Positions 31,687 to 40,592 of a stretch of 46,089 nucleotides of DNA are shown here, piece after piece. The DNA comes from an uncultured archaeon. GTDB taxonomy: Archaea > Micrarchaeota > Micrarchaeia > Anstonellales > Anstonellaceae. The first letter of the stretch is position 1. Each line of letters starts with the position of its first letter. A program made the position numbers and the translations under genes. The DNA lies in the NCBI GenBank assembly GCA_902384555.1, contig CABMCD010000015.1, positions 1-46,089 of the forward strand. Reading direction: 5' to 3'. The notes under the pieces are model-generated. The model did no database searches. It was not told the DNA's origin and saw only the letters and a program-made list of their open reading frames with translations.

Positions 31687-34104
31687 ATGGACGCTTCCCC
31701 GCCCGATTTCAAGCAAATGAAGGTGCCGGCCGTGCTGGCTGCCCTCTCCGCATCCGAGCGGGGGCTTTCCAGCTCCGATGTGCAGGCACGCATTCAGCAA
31801 TACGGCTACAACGAGGTGGCCGAGAAGCGCCCCAATGTGGTGCTCGAATTCCTTTCCCATTTCTGGGGCCCCATCCCATGGCTCTTGGAATTTGCAACCA
31901 TTTTGTGCTATTTCATCGGCAACCGCTTCGACGCGATGGTGCTGGCCTTCATCGTTTTGCTCAACGGCTCGGTGGCCTTCCACAATGAACACGACTCCCA
32001 GCAGGCGCTCCTGCTGCTCAAGAAAAAGCTCACCATCAAGGCCCATGTCCTGCGCGACGGGAAATGGGAAACCCTTGAGGCGCGCGAGCTGGTGCCGGGC
32101 GACATCCTCACCATCGGTTTGGGAGACGTGGTGCCGGCCGACGCCAAAATCATCTCAGGGGGCGTGTCGGCCGACCAGGCCGCGCTCACCGGCGAGTCTC
32201 TGCCCGTCGAGCTGCGCGAATCGGGCCTGCTCTACACCGGCTCCATCATCAAGCGCGGCGAGGCCAAGTGCGTGGTGGTCAATACCGGCATGCGCACCTT
32301 CTTCGGCAAAACGGTGGAGCTGGTAAACATCGCCAAGCCCAAATCCAAGACCGAGGAAATCATGTTCTCCATCTCCAAATACGTCACCTACATCGGCATC
32401 GTGCTGTTTGCCGTCATCCTCGTCTTCGCCCTCTCCATTGACGTCAAGGCCTCCGTCATCCTCACCTTCGCCGTGCTGTTCATCGGCGGCGGAATTCCGG
32501 CCGCCCTGCCGATGATGTTCACCATCGCCCAATCGAAAGGCGCCACCGACCTCTCCAAGCGCTCGATTCTGGTGACCAAGCTCGACTCCATCGAGAATGC
32601 GGCTTCAATCGAGGTGCTCTGCCTCGACAAGACCGGCACCATCACCATGAACGAGCTGGAAGTGCGCGACGCCGTCCCGCTGGGCGGATGCAAGCAAGAC
32701 GAGCTGCTCGCCCTCTCGGCCCTCGCTTCCAGCGCGGAGAGCAAGGACGCGATTGACACCGTGGTGCTGTCTTACGCGAGCCGCAACCGCGTCAATCTTT
32801 CGGGATATTCGCAGCTTTCCTACACGCCGTTCGAGCCGGCCACCAAGCGGGCCGAAGCCCTGGTGAAATTCAAGGGCCAGCGCTTCAAGGTGATGAAGGG
32901 CGCGCCCCAGACGGTGATGGGCTTGTGCAAGGGCCTCACGGCCGCGCAGAAGCAGGCCATCACCAAGAGAATCGAATCCTTCTCCCTCTCCGGCTGCCGC
33001 GTGCTGGCGGTGGCCAAGTCCGCGCCCAACCAACTCAACCGGCTCAAGCTCTGCGGCCTGCTCGCCCTGGCCGACCCCCTGCGCCCCGATTCGGCCGAAA
33101 CCATCGCCGCCCTGCGCGAGGCCGGCATCCGGCCCATCATGCTCACCGGCGACAACATCGCCGTGGCGCGCGAAATTGCCAAGCAGGCCGGCATCGGGGA
33201 GCGCATCGTGCGCATCTCCGAAATCAAGTCCCTGCCGGCCAGCGAGCAGGCCGGGGCCGTGCTGGCCTGCAACGGCATCGCCGAAATCTATCCGGAGGAC
33301 AAGTTCTGGGTGGTCAAGCTCATCCAGTCCGCCGGCAAGATGGTGGGCATGACCGGCGACGGCGTCAATGACGCGCCCGCCCTCAAACAGGCGGAACTCG
33401 GCATTGCCGTCAGCAATTCCACCGATGTGGCCAAGGCGGCCGCCTCCATGGTACTGACCGAGCCGGGCACCAAGGTCATTCTGGAAGCCGTGCGCACCAG
33501 CCGTGAAATCTATCAGCGCATGCTCACTTGGACGCTCAAGAAAATCGCCCGCTCGATTCAATTCATGCCGCTCCTCATGGTCGGCTTCTTCCTCTTCCAT
33601 GACGTGGTGGTCTCGATTACCGGCCTAGTGCTGCTGATGATTGTCAACGACTTCCTCACCATGACGCTGGCGGTGGACAACTCGCGCGCCTCCAAAAAGC
33701 CAAACGACTGGAACCTGAAAAACATCACGCTGGCATCCGTGGCCGTCGGCGCGTTCTTTTTCCTCATCGGCCTCGCCGTGTTCTTCATGGGCGTGCAATA
33801 TTTCAAGCTCGATTTGGCGGGCATGCAGACGCTCATCCTGCTCGGTCTGGTATACAGCGGGCAGATGGGCATCTACATCATCCGCGAGCGCGGGCATTTC
33901 TGGCAGTCCTGGCCCAACCGCGCGGTGGCCGCCATTCTGTGGTTCGCCGTGCTGGTGTTCACCGGCCTTGGCCTCTTTGGGGTGGACATGGCTCCACTGA
34001 CGCTTGAACAAGTGGGAGCCGCTCTGGCCATTTGTGCGGCTGGCCTGATTCTCACCGATTTCCCCAAGCAGTGGATATACCAAAAGCTGGAAATCGGGTA
34101 TTGA
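31687..34104 (+). CDS. P-type ATPase, plasma-membrane H+-pump type (P3A)
   Basis: An 805-residue pump. Motifs in order: actuator TGES (LTGESLPVEL), phosphorylated Asp314 in CLDKTGTITMN, and hinge TGDGVNDAPALK. About ten membrane helices are expected. The transport-site Asp655 in MIVNDFLTMT lies where plant and fungal proton pumps have their essential Asp, and the following NDWNLKNI matches the P3A pattern, so H+ export is the best call. There is no C-terminal autoinhibitory domain. ATG 31687 is about 35 nt from a CTTTATTTAG element. It converges on a lipoprotein gene. Together with the ATP synthase it gives two ATP-linked proton routes. Confidence 0.92.
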   Translation: MDASPPDFKQMKVPAVLAALSASERGLSSSDVQARIQQYGYNEVAEKRPNVVLEFLSHFWGPIPWLLEFATILCYFIGNRFDAMVLAFIVLLNGSVAFHNEHDSQQALLLLKKKLTIKAHVLRDGKWETLEARELVPGDILTIGLGDVVPADAKIISGGVSADQAALTGESLPVELRESGLLYTGSIIKRGEAKCVVVNTGMRTFFGKTVELVNIAKPKSKTEEIMFSISKYVTYIGIVLFAVILVFALSIDVKASVILTFAVLFIGGGIPAALPMMFTIAQSKGATDLSKRSILVTKLDSIENAASIEVLCLDKTGTITMNELEVRDAVPLGGCKQDELLALSALASSAESKDAIDTVVLSYASRNRVNLSGYSQLSYTPFEPATKRAEALVKFKGQRFKVMKGAPQTVMGLCKGLTAAQKQAITKRIESFSLSGCRVLAVAKSAPNQLNRLKLCGLLALADPLRPDSAETIAALREAGIRPIMLTGDNIAVAREIAKQAGIGERIVRISEIKSLPASEQAGAVLACNGIAEIYPEDKFWVVKLIQSAGKMVGMTGDGVNDAPALKQAELGIAVSNSTDVAKAAASMVLTEPGTKVILEAVRTSREIYQRMLTWTLKKIARSIQFMPLLMVGFFLFHDVVVSITGLVLLMIVNDFLTMTLAVDNSRASKKPNDWNLKNITLASVAVGAFFFLIGLAVFFMGVQYFKLDLAGMQTLILLGLVYSGQMGIYIIRERGHFWQSWPNRAVAAILWFAVLVFTGLGLFGVDMAPLTLEQVGAALAICAAGLILTDFPKQWIYQKLEIGY

Positions 34105-34139
34105 AGGTGCGGCCCGTTTCCGGCTGGCCGGGGGTGTGC

Positions 34140-34158
34140 GCCCCTGCCGTTCAGCGCC
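34140..34158 (+). repeat. 19 bp direct repeat, copy 1
   Basis: A 19-base sequence (GCCCCTGCCGTTCAGCGCC) occurs here and again at 34211-34229, in the same orientation, 71 bp apart. Copy 1 lies in the spacer between two convergent genes. Confidence 0.9.
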
Positions 34159-34210
34159 GCGGTGGCCGGCCGTGCGAGCGGCTGTTCGCTCCGCGCTGTC
34201 CCCTCATTCT

Positions 34211-34229
34211 GCCCCTGCCGTTCAGCGCC
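34211..34229 (+). repeat. 19 bp direct repeat, copy 2
   Basis: Identical to copy 1 at 34140-34158. This copy covers the stop and last codons of the minus-strand lipoprotein gene, so copy 1 looks like a duplicated gene end. Confidence 0.9.
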
Positions 34230-35619
34230 ACTGGGCCCAGCCGGTGCGGGACACCACGGTCTGGAAATTGTCGCCCGAAACCGTGATGGCGATGCGGAAG
34301 GGCTTGCCGACCGGCACGCGCAGGTCGCTGGCGCTGTAATTGTAGTAGCTCCGCGACGGCATCTCTCCGATTGGGTAGCTTTGCCGGTCCCACACCTGTC
34401 CGTTCTCATCCGCTTCCAGGGCGGCGGTTATTTTCACGTTCTTGGCCGTGATGGGCCCGTAATTGTCGATGCGGGCCGGCCCGACGCGGATGGAGGCGCT
34501 GGAGGAGGTTTCATACGTGACGGCATACGAATAACGCCGGACATACAAATCCGGGGCCGGGTCGCGCAGGGGGATGATTTCGACGCCCGTGTCGGAGGTG
34601 TAGTTGAGGTCGTCCGGCAGCTGGCCGATGCGGAAATTCTCCCCCGTGGTCTCCAGATAGCAATAGTCGCGGCCCCTGTAGGGGTAGGCAACGACCTTGT
34701 AATTGAAGCTGGCCGGGTTGCAGGCCACGCCAACGGCCACGTGGTGCGGCAGGCCCAGCAGGACGGTTCCGTAGCCCATGCGCTCGAAAATCGCGGCCAT
34801 CAGGATGGAGGTGTCCTCGCAGTCGCCGCCGTCGGCGTAAATGGTTTCCGACGGGTAGCGGGGGTAGTCGTCATAGGGGCTGGTGGCGTTGTCGAAGGTG
34901 TAGGGCAGGCTTTGCACGAAGGCGATGGCCAGCTCCAGCCTCTCGTTGGAGCTGAGGTTCTGCCGCTGCGAGATGTTCAGCAGCAGGTTGGTCACGGCCC
35001 AGACCGACTCGTTGCTGTAGGGGTCGGCCACAAAGTTCCAATAGTCATGGCGGCCGGTGCGGTTCTCCGCCTCCGGTGCCTTGCGGTCCGGATAGCAGAG
35101 GTAGAGGCTGTTGGCCGCACCCTTGTATTCCCAGTCATAGTATTTCAGCACCGGATAGCCGGCCGGGCAGAGCTGCGGCGCGAGGCTTTGCATCTCCTGC
35201 TCGCCCACGCAGCTTTGGTTATAGGCGCGGTAGCCCTGTTCGCAGCGGCAGGTGCAGGCGCCCCTCAGCATGCGGCCCTCGGAATGGGGCCGGCTTTGCC
35301 GGCAGGAGTCATTGCAGACGGCCGGGGCCTGCCGCACGTATTCGACCAGCGGCATGCACGAATTTCGGACCCGCACATAGCCGCTGGAGCAGCTGCAGGT
35401 GCAGCTGCCGTTCGCCAGCTTCCCATAGGCGCCGGGCGACTGGCTGGAGCAGCTGGACTGGCAGGCCAGCACTTGGTCGGCATAATCGCTGTTCGCGCTT
35501 CTTCCGCCCGAGAGCGGATTGTCCGAGGCTGTTGGCGGGGCCAGCGGGCAGAAGCAGCCGAACCCCAAAAATAGCAACCCAAGCAAAATTACAAGGCCCA
35601 AGGCCGTCCGGCTGGACAT
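34222..35619 (-). CDS. Lipoprotein with Cys-rich repeats and transglutaminase-like domain
   Basis: A 465-residue surface protein. A lipoprotein signal (TALGLVILLGLLFLGFGC) is followed by two or three EGF-like Cys-rich units (CQSSCSSQ...CTCSCSSGYV, CNDSCRQS...CTCRCEQGY). Residues about 200-345 form a transglutaminase-like fold. Its Cys is in GGDCEDTSILMAAIFERMGY, its His in LPHHVAVGV, and its third acidic residue in LETTGENFRIG, so the Cys-His-Asp/Glu set is complete. A C-terminal beta domain follows. It may be a surface protease or cross-linking enzyme; the substrate is unknown. GGAATTAAATA near 35640-35650 suggests a nearly leaderless start at 35619. Confidence 0.8.
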   Translation of the reverse strand: MSSRTALGLVILLGLLFLGFGCFCPLAPPTASDNPLSGGRSANSDYADQVLACQSSCSSQSPGAYGKLANGSCTCSCSSGYVRVRNSCMPLVEYVRQAPAVCNDSCRQSRPHSEGRMLRGACTCRCEQGYRAYNQSCVGEQEMQSLAPQLCPAGYPVLKYYDWEYKGAANSLYLCYPDRKAPEAENRTGRHDYWNFVADPYSNESVWAVTNLLLNISQRQNLSSNERLELAIAFVQSLPYTFDNATSPYDDYPRYPSETIYADGGDCEDTSILMAAIFERMGYGTVLLGLPHHVAVGVACNPASFNYKVVAYPYRGRDYCYLETTGENFRIGQLPDDLNYTSDTGVEIIPLRDPAPDLYVRRYSYAVTYETSSSASIRVGPARIDNYGPITAKNVKITAALEADENGQVWDRQSYPIGEMPSRSYYNYSASDLRVPVGKPFRIAITVSGDNFQTVVSRTGWAQWR

Positions 35620-35732
35620 GGGGCCTACTAAGGTCAGGCGGTATTTAATTCCTCCGCAAGGCTTTTTTCAGGTTTTGGCTGGGCAGAGCCCCCGTACCGG
35701 TTGTCGTTTTGAATTATTTACTCTTCATGTTT
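35620..35732. other. Spacer with left edge of AT-rich island
   Basis: This 113 bp gap holds the lipoprotein promoter on its left side. Composition changes from GC-rich to clearly AT-rich near 35705-35710. No gene, tRNA end or inverted repeat is seen at the change point. Confidence 0.5.
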
Positions 35733-36785
35733 TTAGATCTTTTCGGCGTTTTTTTGTTTCATTATGCGATTTGCTTTCCACCGTATGAAATTCCACGCAC
35801 ATCTATTTAGAGTTGGTTTCAAAATGAAATATGCTCCCATATATAGGAAAAACGCTAGAATTGCAACTGCAAGTATATAATTTGTTTTTATAGTTTCATT
35901 TGCTGTAATAATATTATTTTGCGTTGCAGAAAAAATAAGCCCTCCAAAAAGTATGCTAAGTACTGCAGACAAGATTATTGCCGCATCGTTGATTTTAGAT
36001 TCGTTAAATCGCAGCGTGCGTATTTTTTGGAAGGTATTCGTATCCACGATTTTATTCTCATGCAGTATATCTGCAGTTAATTCTTGAGTCATTATACAAC
36101 TTGTAATTACCTCGCGATCATTTTTCCACTTTATAATTATCTCATCCAAACTCTTCTTATCGAATATATTTTCATTTTCCTTCAAAAGTCTAATTAATGC
36201 TATCGACGAGATGTCGCACTCAATTAATTTCTTGGCTATTGGGGTTGTCATCTCCTGCGAACCCATAATTACATCGACAACTCTTTGTGATAATTGCCCT
36301 TTAGCATAAATATTATCTATAAGTCGAACTATCGATTCACTATCTAATCTAATTTTGTTTAATATATCCAGAGCCGCGCCCTCAGTAGAAATAGAATCAT
36401 CGATAATTTTTCTTTGTGGTTTGAAAAAACCCTTTATCGGGCCCCAATTTCGCAGAAACAGGTCAGTCCCTAAAAGAACCGCTAATACGGCGGTCGTAAT
36501 GTATACTCCTTCTCCATCAAATAACGGTTCTCTAAAGAAATATATCGCTCCGAAAAAGAAAATGTAACTTAAGACTTTCCAAGCAGCATCACTGATGATT
36601 ATCCTTCCCTCGTTAATTGATTCTACTGCTGCTCTAAATGACGAAAAAAAATCGAAAAAGCTTTCTGCAGGCGTTTTTTCTTGTTTATCAAATGAACTTA
36701 TTATCTCCATGTTATTAAAATATTTTGAGTAGTCCGCAGAAATAGCTTTTATGATTGGTGTTTTTGATTTTTCATTATTTGCCAT
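35733..36785 (-). CDS. AT-rich four-helix membrane protein, unknown family
   Basis: A 350-residue protein with two membrane hairpins (helices about 68-86 and 94-112, then 267-288 and 301-322) around a cytosolic helical middle of about 150 residues rich in Ile, Lys, Asp and Asn, possibly repeat-like. The tail is basic. No family is recognised. Codon use is strongly AT-biased and unlike all neighbours, as in the adjacent NYN gene, which points to transfer. ATG 36785 has GGTG just upstream and a GGATAAAAATGG element near 36812-36823. It is divergent from the NYN gene. A membrane effector or sensor partnered with the nuclease is a hypothesis only. Confidence 0.65.
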   Translation of the reverse strand: MANNEKSKTPIIKAISADYSKYFNNMEIISSFDKQEKTPAESFFDFFSSFRAAVESINEGRIIISDAAWKVLSYIFFFGAIYFFREPLFDGEGVYITTAVLAVLLGTDLFLRNWGPIKGFFKPQRKIIDDSISTEGAALDILNKIRLDSESIVRLIDNIYAKGQLSQRVVDVIMGSQEMTTPIAKKLIECDISSIALIRLLKENENIFDKKSLDEIIIKWKNDREVITSCIMTQELTADILHENKIVDTNTFQKIRTLRFNESKINDAAIILSAVLSILFGGLIFSATQNNIITANETIKTNYILAVAILAFFLYMGAYFILKPTLNRCAWNFIRWKANRIMKQKNAEKI

Positions 36786-36898
36786 TGCACCACTACTGTT
36801 TGGTCGCACACACCATTTTTATCCCTTTCTCCCTTCATCATTTTAAGGTGTAAGTTTAAACGACTCTTAGTGGTTTAATGGGTTTTATAGCTGGTGGT

Positions 36899-37459
36899 AT
36901 GACTCCCGTTTATCGTAGAGTTATGGTCTTTATCGATGGTGGCTACTTGCGCAAAGGTTGGAAAGACTACAGTTTCGGTGAGGACACCAGAATAAACTTT
37001 AATGGCTTGGCTTACTATGCACTCGATTTCAAGAGTACTTTCTCGCACGAGCTCATCAGAGTCTATTATTATGATGCAATAGCTGATCCATTAAAAGAAC
37101 AAGCAAAGCACGAAGAACAGGACCTCTATTTTCAATCCATTCGAAATATTGAAAATTATGAAGTAAAACTTGGTCGTTTAATTCGTTCAGAAGGCCATTA
37201 TCGTCAGAAGGGTGTCGATGTCCTGTTAGCAATCGACATGATAACCAAAGCATATGAGGACCAATATGATATCGCTATTCTGATTGGTGGCGATGATGAT
37301 CTTCAAGACGTCGTACGCGCCGTCAAAGATTCAGGCAAGCGTGTTTATGGGTTGTTTTTTGAAGCAAATGCTTCAAAACGTTTAATCGATTTATTCGATA
37401 GACGTAGAACTTTTAACCAAGATACTTTAGTCCAACATAGCCTAATCCAAAAGAAATGA
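36899..37459 (+). CDS. NYN domain (LabA/DUF88) protein, putative RNase
   Basis: A 186-residue PIN-like protein of the NYN/LabA group. The acidic active-site set is visible: Asp13 in VFIDGGYLRKG, Asp107 and Asp113 in KGVDVLLAIDM, and Asp132-134 in LIGGDDDLQDVV. Such proteins cut RNA or act in RNA processing, and several are found in defence contexts. The gene is AT-rich, unlike the surrounding chromosome. ATG 36899 follows GGTGGT and lies after the transcription start expected from GTTTAAAC near 36855-36862; ATG 36878 is less likely. Divergent from the membrane protein gene and convergent with uvrA. Confidence 0.85.
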   Translation: MTPVYRRVMVFIDGGYLRKGWKDYSFGEDTRINFNGLAYYALDFKSTFSHELIRVYYYDAIADPLKEQAKHEEQDLYFQSIRNIENYEVKLGRLIRSEGHYRQKGVDVLLAIDMITKAYEDQYDIAILIGGDDDLQDVVRAVKDSGKRVYGLFFEANASKRLIDLFDRRRTFNQDTLVQHSLIQKK

Positions 37460-37488
37460 TTGTTCCAAAACAGAGACCAAATCTAAAG

Positions 37489-40314
37489 TTATTTTCTCCT
37501 CAACTGCGGCCCCAGATACTGGCCCGTATAGCTGTCCGAATTGCGGGCCACCTCCTCAGGCGTGCCGGTCGCGACAATCTGCCCGCCGTCCGCACCGCCC
37601 TCAGGCCCCAAATCAATCAAGTGGTCGGCCGTTTTCACCACATCCAGATTGTGCTCGATGACAATGACCGTATTGCCCTTTTCCACGAGGCGGTTGAGCA
37701 CTTCCAGCAGCTTGGCCACGTCATGGAAATGCAGGCCGGTGGTGGGTTCATCGAGGATATAGACGGTCTTTCCAGAGTCGCGCTTTGAGAGCTCGGCCGC
37801 CAGCTTCACGCGCTGCGCTTCTCCTCCCGACAGCGTGGTCGCAGACTGGCCCAGCTTCACATAGCCCAGGCCCACGTCGTACAGGGTTTGCAATTTGTGC
37901 TGGATGGAAGGGATGTTGGAGAAGAAAGTCAGGGCCTCCTCCACTGTCATGTCCAAGACATCTGCGATGTTCTTGCCCTTGTAGCGCACGCTCAGCGTCT
38001 CGCGGTCGTACCTTCTTCCCTTGCACTCGTCGCAGGGCACGTAGACGTCCGGCAAAAAGTTCATCTCGATGCGGATGAGGCCGTCGCCCTCGCAGTTCAT
38101 GCACCGCCCGCCGGGCACGTTGAAGGAGAAGCGGCCCGGCTGCCAGCCCCGCGCGCGCGAGCTGGGCAGCTTGGCGAACAAATCGCGAATGGGGGTGAAT
38201 GCCCCGATGTAGGTGATGGGGTTGGAGCGCGGGGTGCGCCCAATCGGCGACTGGTCGATGTCAATCACGCCGTCGATGAATTCGAGGCCCTCCAAACTCT
38301 CGTGCGAGCCGACCGACACCTTCGCGGTGCCGAATCTCATGCGCAGCGCCGGATAGAGCGTCTCGGAAATAAGCGAGGATTTGCCGGAGCCCGACACGCC
38401 CGTGATGCCGACAAAGCAGCCCAGCGGGAAGCGCACGGTAATATTTTGCAAGTTGTTGTGGCGGCAGTTTCGCAAAACGAGCCAGCCTTTCGGCGCCCGT
38501 CTCTTCGCCGGCAGGGCAATCTTGCGCTCCCCGCGCAGATAGGCGCCGGTGAGCGAGCGCTTGCAGGCCATGATTTCGGGCAGTTTGCCCTCGGCCACCA
38601 CTTCACCGCCGTGCACGCCCGCGCCGGGGCCGATGTCCACCACGTGGTCGGCCGCGCGCATGGTGTCCTCGTCATGCTCCACCACAATGAGGGTGTTGCC
38701 CAAATCGCGCAAAGCCTTGAGGGTGGAAAGAAGCTTGCCGTTGTCCCGCTGGTGCAGGCCAATCGAGGGCTCGTCCAGCACATAGAGCACGCCGGTCAGG
38801 TTCGCCCCGATTTGAGTGGCCAGCCGGATGCGCTGCGCCTCGCCTCCCGACAGGGTGCCCGACACGCGGTCCAGCGTGAGATAGGCCAGCCCCACATTGA
38901 TGAGGAAGTCGAGGCGGTTGCGCACCTCTTTCAGAACGGGCTTGGCGATGTAGCTTTCCTGAGTCTTCAATTTCAAGTCTGAAAAGAACCCATAGGCCTC
39001 GCTAATCGGCATGGAGGTGACGTCGATGATGGATTTGTCTGCAATAAAGATGGAGAGCGCCTCCTCCTTGAGCCGCTTCCCATGGCACGCCGGGCACACT
39101 TCCTCGCTCATGTATTTCTCCAAATCCTCGCGCCGCGCCGCCGATTCGGTTTCCATGTAGCCGCGCCACAGGTTGGGCAGCACGCCCTCAAACGAGCCGG
39201 AAGAAGTCCACACCGAGTCGCCGCTCTTGCTCTCGAACTTGTAGTCGATTTTCTCCTCGCCGCTGCCGCGCAGCACGATGTCCTGCTGCTTCTTGCTCAA
39301 TTTGTTGAACGGCGTGGTCATGTCGAATCCAAACTGCTTGCCCACGGCCGCCAATTGCTGGAGGCGGAAGGACTGGAAGCGCGTGTTCCACGGAGCGATG
39401 GCGCCCTCCAGCAGGCTCTTGGTCTTGTCCGGCACCACCAGCTCGGGGTCGGGATACATCTTCACGCCCAACCCATGGCATTCGGGGCAGGCGCCAAAAG
39501 GCGAGTTGAAGGAGAAGAGGCGGGGCTGGATTTCGCTGAACGAGAAGCCGCACTGGGGGCAGGCGTTTTTTTGCGAGAACAGGGTTTCCTTGCCCCCGAT
39601 TTCGGCCTTGATAAGGCCTTCCGCCCGCTCGGCCGCCGCCTGCACCGCTTCCGCCACGCGGTCGCGCTCGGCCTTGGTGGTCTTCACCCTGTCGATGAGC
39701 AAATCCACGTCATGCTTCTTGTTTTTGTCGATTTGCCCGTCGTAGCGGTCGATGATGACGGCCTGCCCGTCGATGCGCATGCGGGTGAAGCCCAAGCGGC
39801 CCTGCTCTTCCACCAATTTCTCGAAGGTGCCCTTCTGCCCGCGGATGAGGGGGGCGTAGATGGTGGCCTCTGCGCCGCTTGCGGCCTCCATGATTTGGTC
39901 AATGATGGAATCCATGCTCTGGCTGGTGATGGGTATCTTGCACTTGGGGCAATAGGGCGTGCCGATGCGGGCCCACAAGAGGCGCATATAGTCGAATATT
40001 TCGGTGGTGGTGCCCACCGTGGAGCGGGGGTTTTTGGAGCCCGCCTTCTGCTCAATCGAAATGGCCGGCGAGAGGCCGTCAATGGAGTCCACGTCCGGCT
40101 TGGACATGATGCCCAAGAACTGCCGGGCATAGGCCGACAGGCTCTCCACATAGCGCCGCTGGCCTTCCGCATAAATGGTGTCAAACGCCAGCGTGCTCTT
40201 GCCCGAGCCGGAGAGGCCGGTAAAGACCGTAAGCTGGCCGCGCGGAATCTGGAGGCTGATGTTCTTGAGGTTGTGCTCGCGGGCACCCTTGATGGTAATG
40301 GTTTCGGAGGACAT
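37489..40314 (-). CDS. uvrA: Excinuclease ABC subunit A
   Basis: A 941-residue ABC-type damage sensor that loads UvrB in nucleotide excision repair. The first Walker A is GLSGSGKS (33-40), and the second GVSGSGKSSL lies in the C-terminal half. Zinc modules show as CPKC, CPQCGFSF...CPECHG and CMNCEGDG...CDECKG. ABC signatures (LSGGEAQR) occur in both halves. Length is normal and the gene looks intact. It is of bacterial type, as in other archaea that acquired uvrABC. ATG 40314 is used; a TTTATTATTT element near 40387-40396 would give a leader of about 50 nt. Its 3' end abuts the AT-rich island. Confidence 0.97.
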   Translation of the reverse strand: MSSETITIKGAREHNLKNISLQIPRGQLTVFTGLSGSGKSTLAFDTIYAEGQRRYVESLSAYARQFLGIMSKPDVDSIDGLSPAISIEQKAGSKNPRSTVGTTTEIFDYMRLLWARIGTPYCPKCKIPITSQSMDSIIDQIMEAASGAEATIYAPLIRGQKGTFEKLVEEQGRLGFTRMRIDGQAVIIDRYDGQIDKNKKHDVDLLIDRVKTTKAERDRVAEAVQAAAERAEGLIKAEIGGKETLFSQKNACPQCGFSFSEIQPRLFSFNSPFGACPECHGLGVKMYPDPELVVPDKTKSLLEGAIAPWNTRFQSFRLQQLAAVGKQFGFDMTTPFNKLSKKQQDIVLRGSGEEKIDYKFESKSGDSVWTSSGSFEGVLPNLWRGYMETESAARREDLEKYMSEEVCPACHGKRLKEEALSIFIADKSIIDVTSMPISEAYGFFSDLKLKTQESYIAKPVLKEVRNRLDFLINVGLAYLTLDRVSGTLSGGEAQRIRLATQIGANLTGVLYVLDEPSIGLHQRDNGKLLSTLKALRDLGNTLIVVEHDEDTMRAADHVVDIGPGAGVHGGEVVAEGKLPEIMACKRSLTGAYLRGERKIALPAKRRAPKGWLVLRNCRHNNLQNITVRFPLGCFVGITGVSGSGKSSLISETLYPALRMRFGTAKVSVGSHESLEGLEFIDGVIDIDQSPIGRTPRSNPITYIGAFTPIRDLFAKLPSSRARGWQPGRFSFNVPGGRCMNCEGDGLIRIEMNFLPDVYVPCDECKGRRYDRETLSVRYKGKNIADVLDMTVEEALTFFSNIPSIQHKLQTLYDVGLGYVKLGQSATTLSGGEAQRVKLAAELSKRDSGKTVYILDEPTTGLHFHDVAKLLEVLNRLVEKGNTVIVIEHNLDVVKTADHLIDLGPEGGADGGQIVATGTPEEVARNSDSYTGQYLGPQLRRK

Positions 40315-40592
40315 TGGCTAAACCTGTTCATGTTTGCGCCGCCCTTCATCGTCGAGGCGGCCTTGTGCGCATGTTAACAGCGAACAAATAATAAAAGGGA
40401 ATGGGCGCCGGACTTCCGGTCCGTCCAACCTCCTGCAGAAGTGGGAGCCCTCCGCCGTTGCCATCGGCCCCCGCAAGGAGGCCGTGGTGGGTGTATGTCG
40501 GCAGCCGCTTCATCGGGCGTATGATGAAACGTATATCATGTATAAAAAGACAGCGGCGGGCGCTTTCCGCCCCGCCGGCCGCCGGGGTCTTC
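40315..40592. other. 278 bp spacer between uvrA and the gene upstream of it
   Basis: Holds the uvrA TATA candidate (40387-40396) and the hairpin terminator of the upstream gene (40544-40576). Between them I see no convincing gene or structured RNA. Confidence 0.5.
40544..40576 (-). terminator. Hairpin and T-run after the gene between uvrB and uvrA
   Basis: On the minus strand, 17 nt after the stop of the upstream gene, GGCGGGGC and GCGCCCGCC form an eight-pair stem with one bulged base around GGAAA, followed within 10 nt by T5. This has the form of an intrinsic terminator. Confidence 0.5.

Noticed and set aside
35620..37500. Integrated virus or transposon
   Set aside because: No integrase, transposase, terminal repeats or tRNA attachment site is visible. 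Only two genes and a composition shift are present, so it is listed as a transferred island, not as a mobile element.
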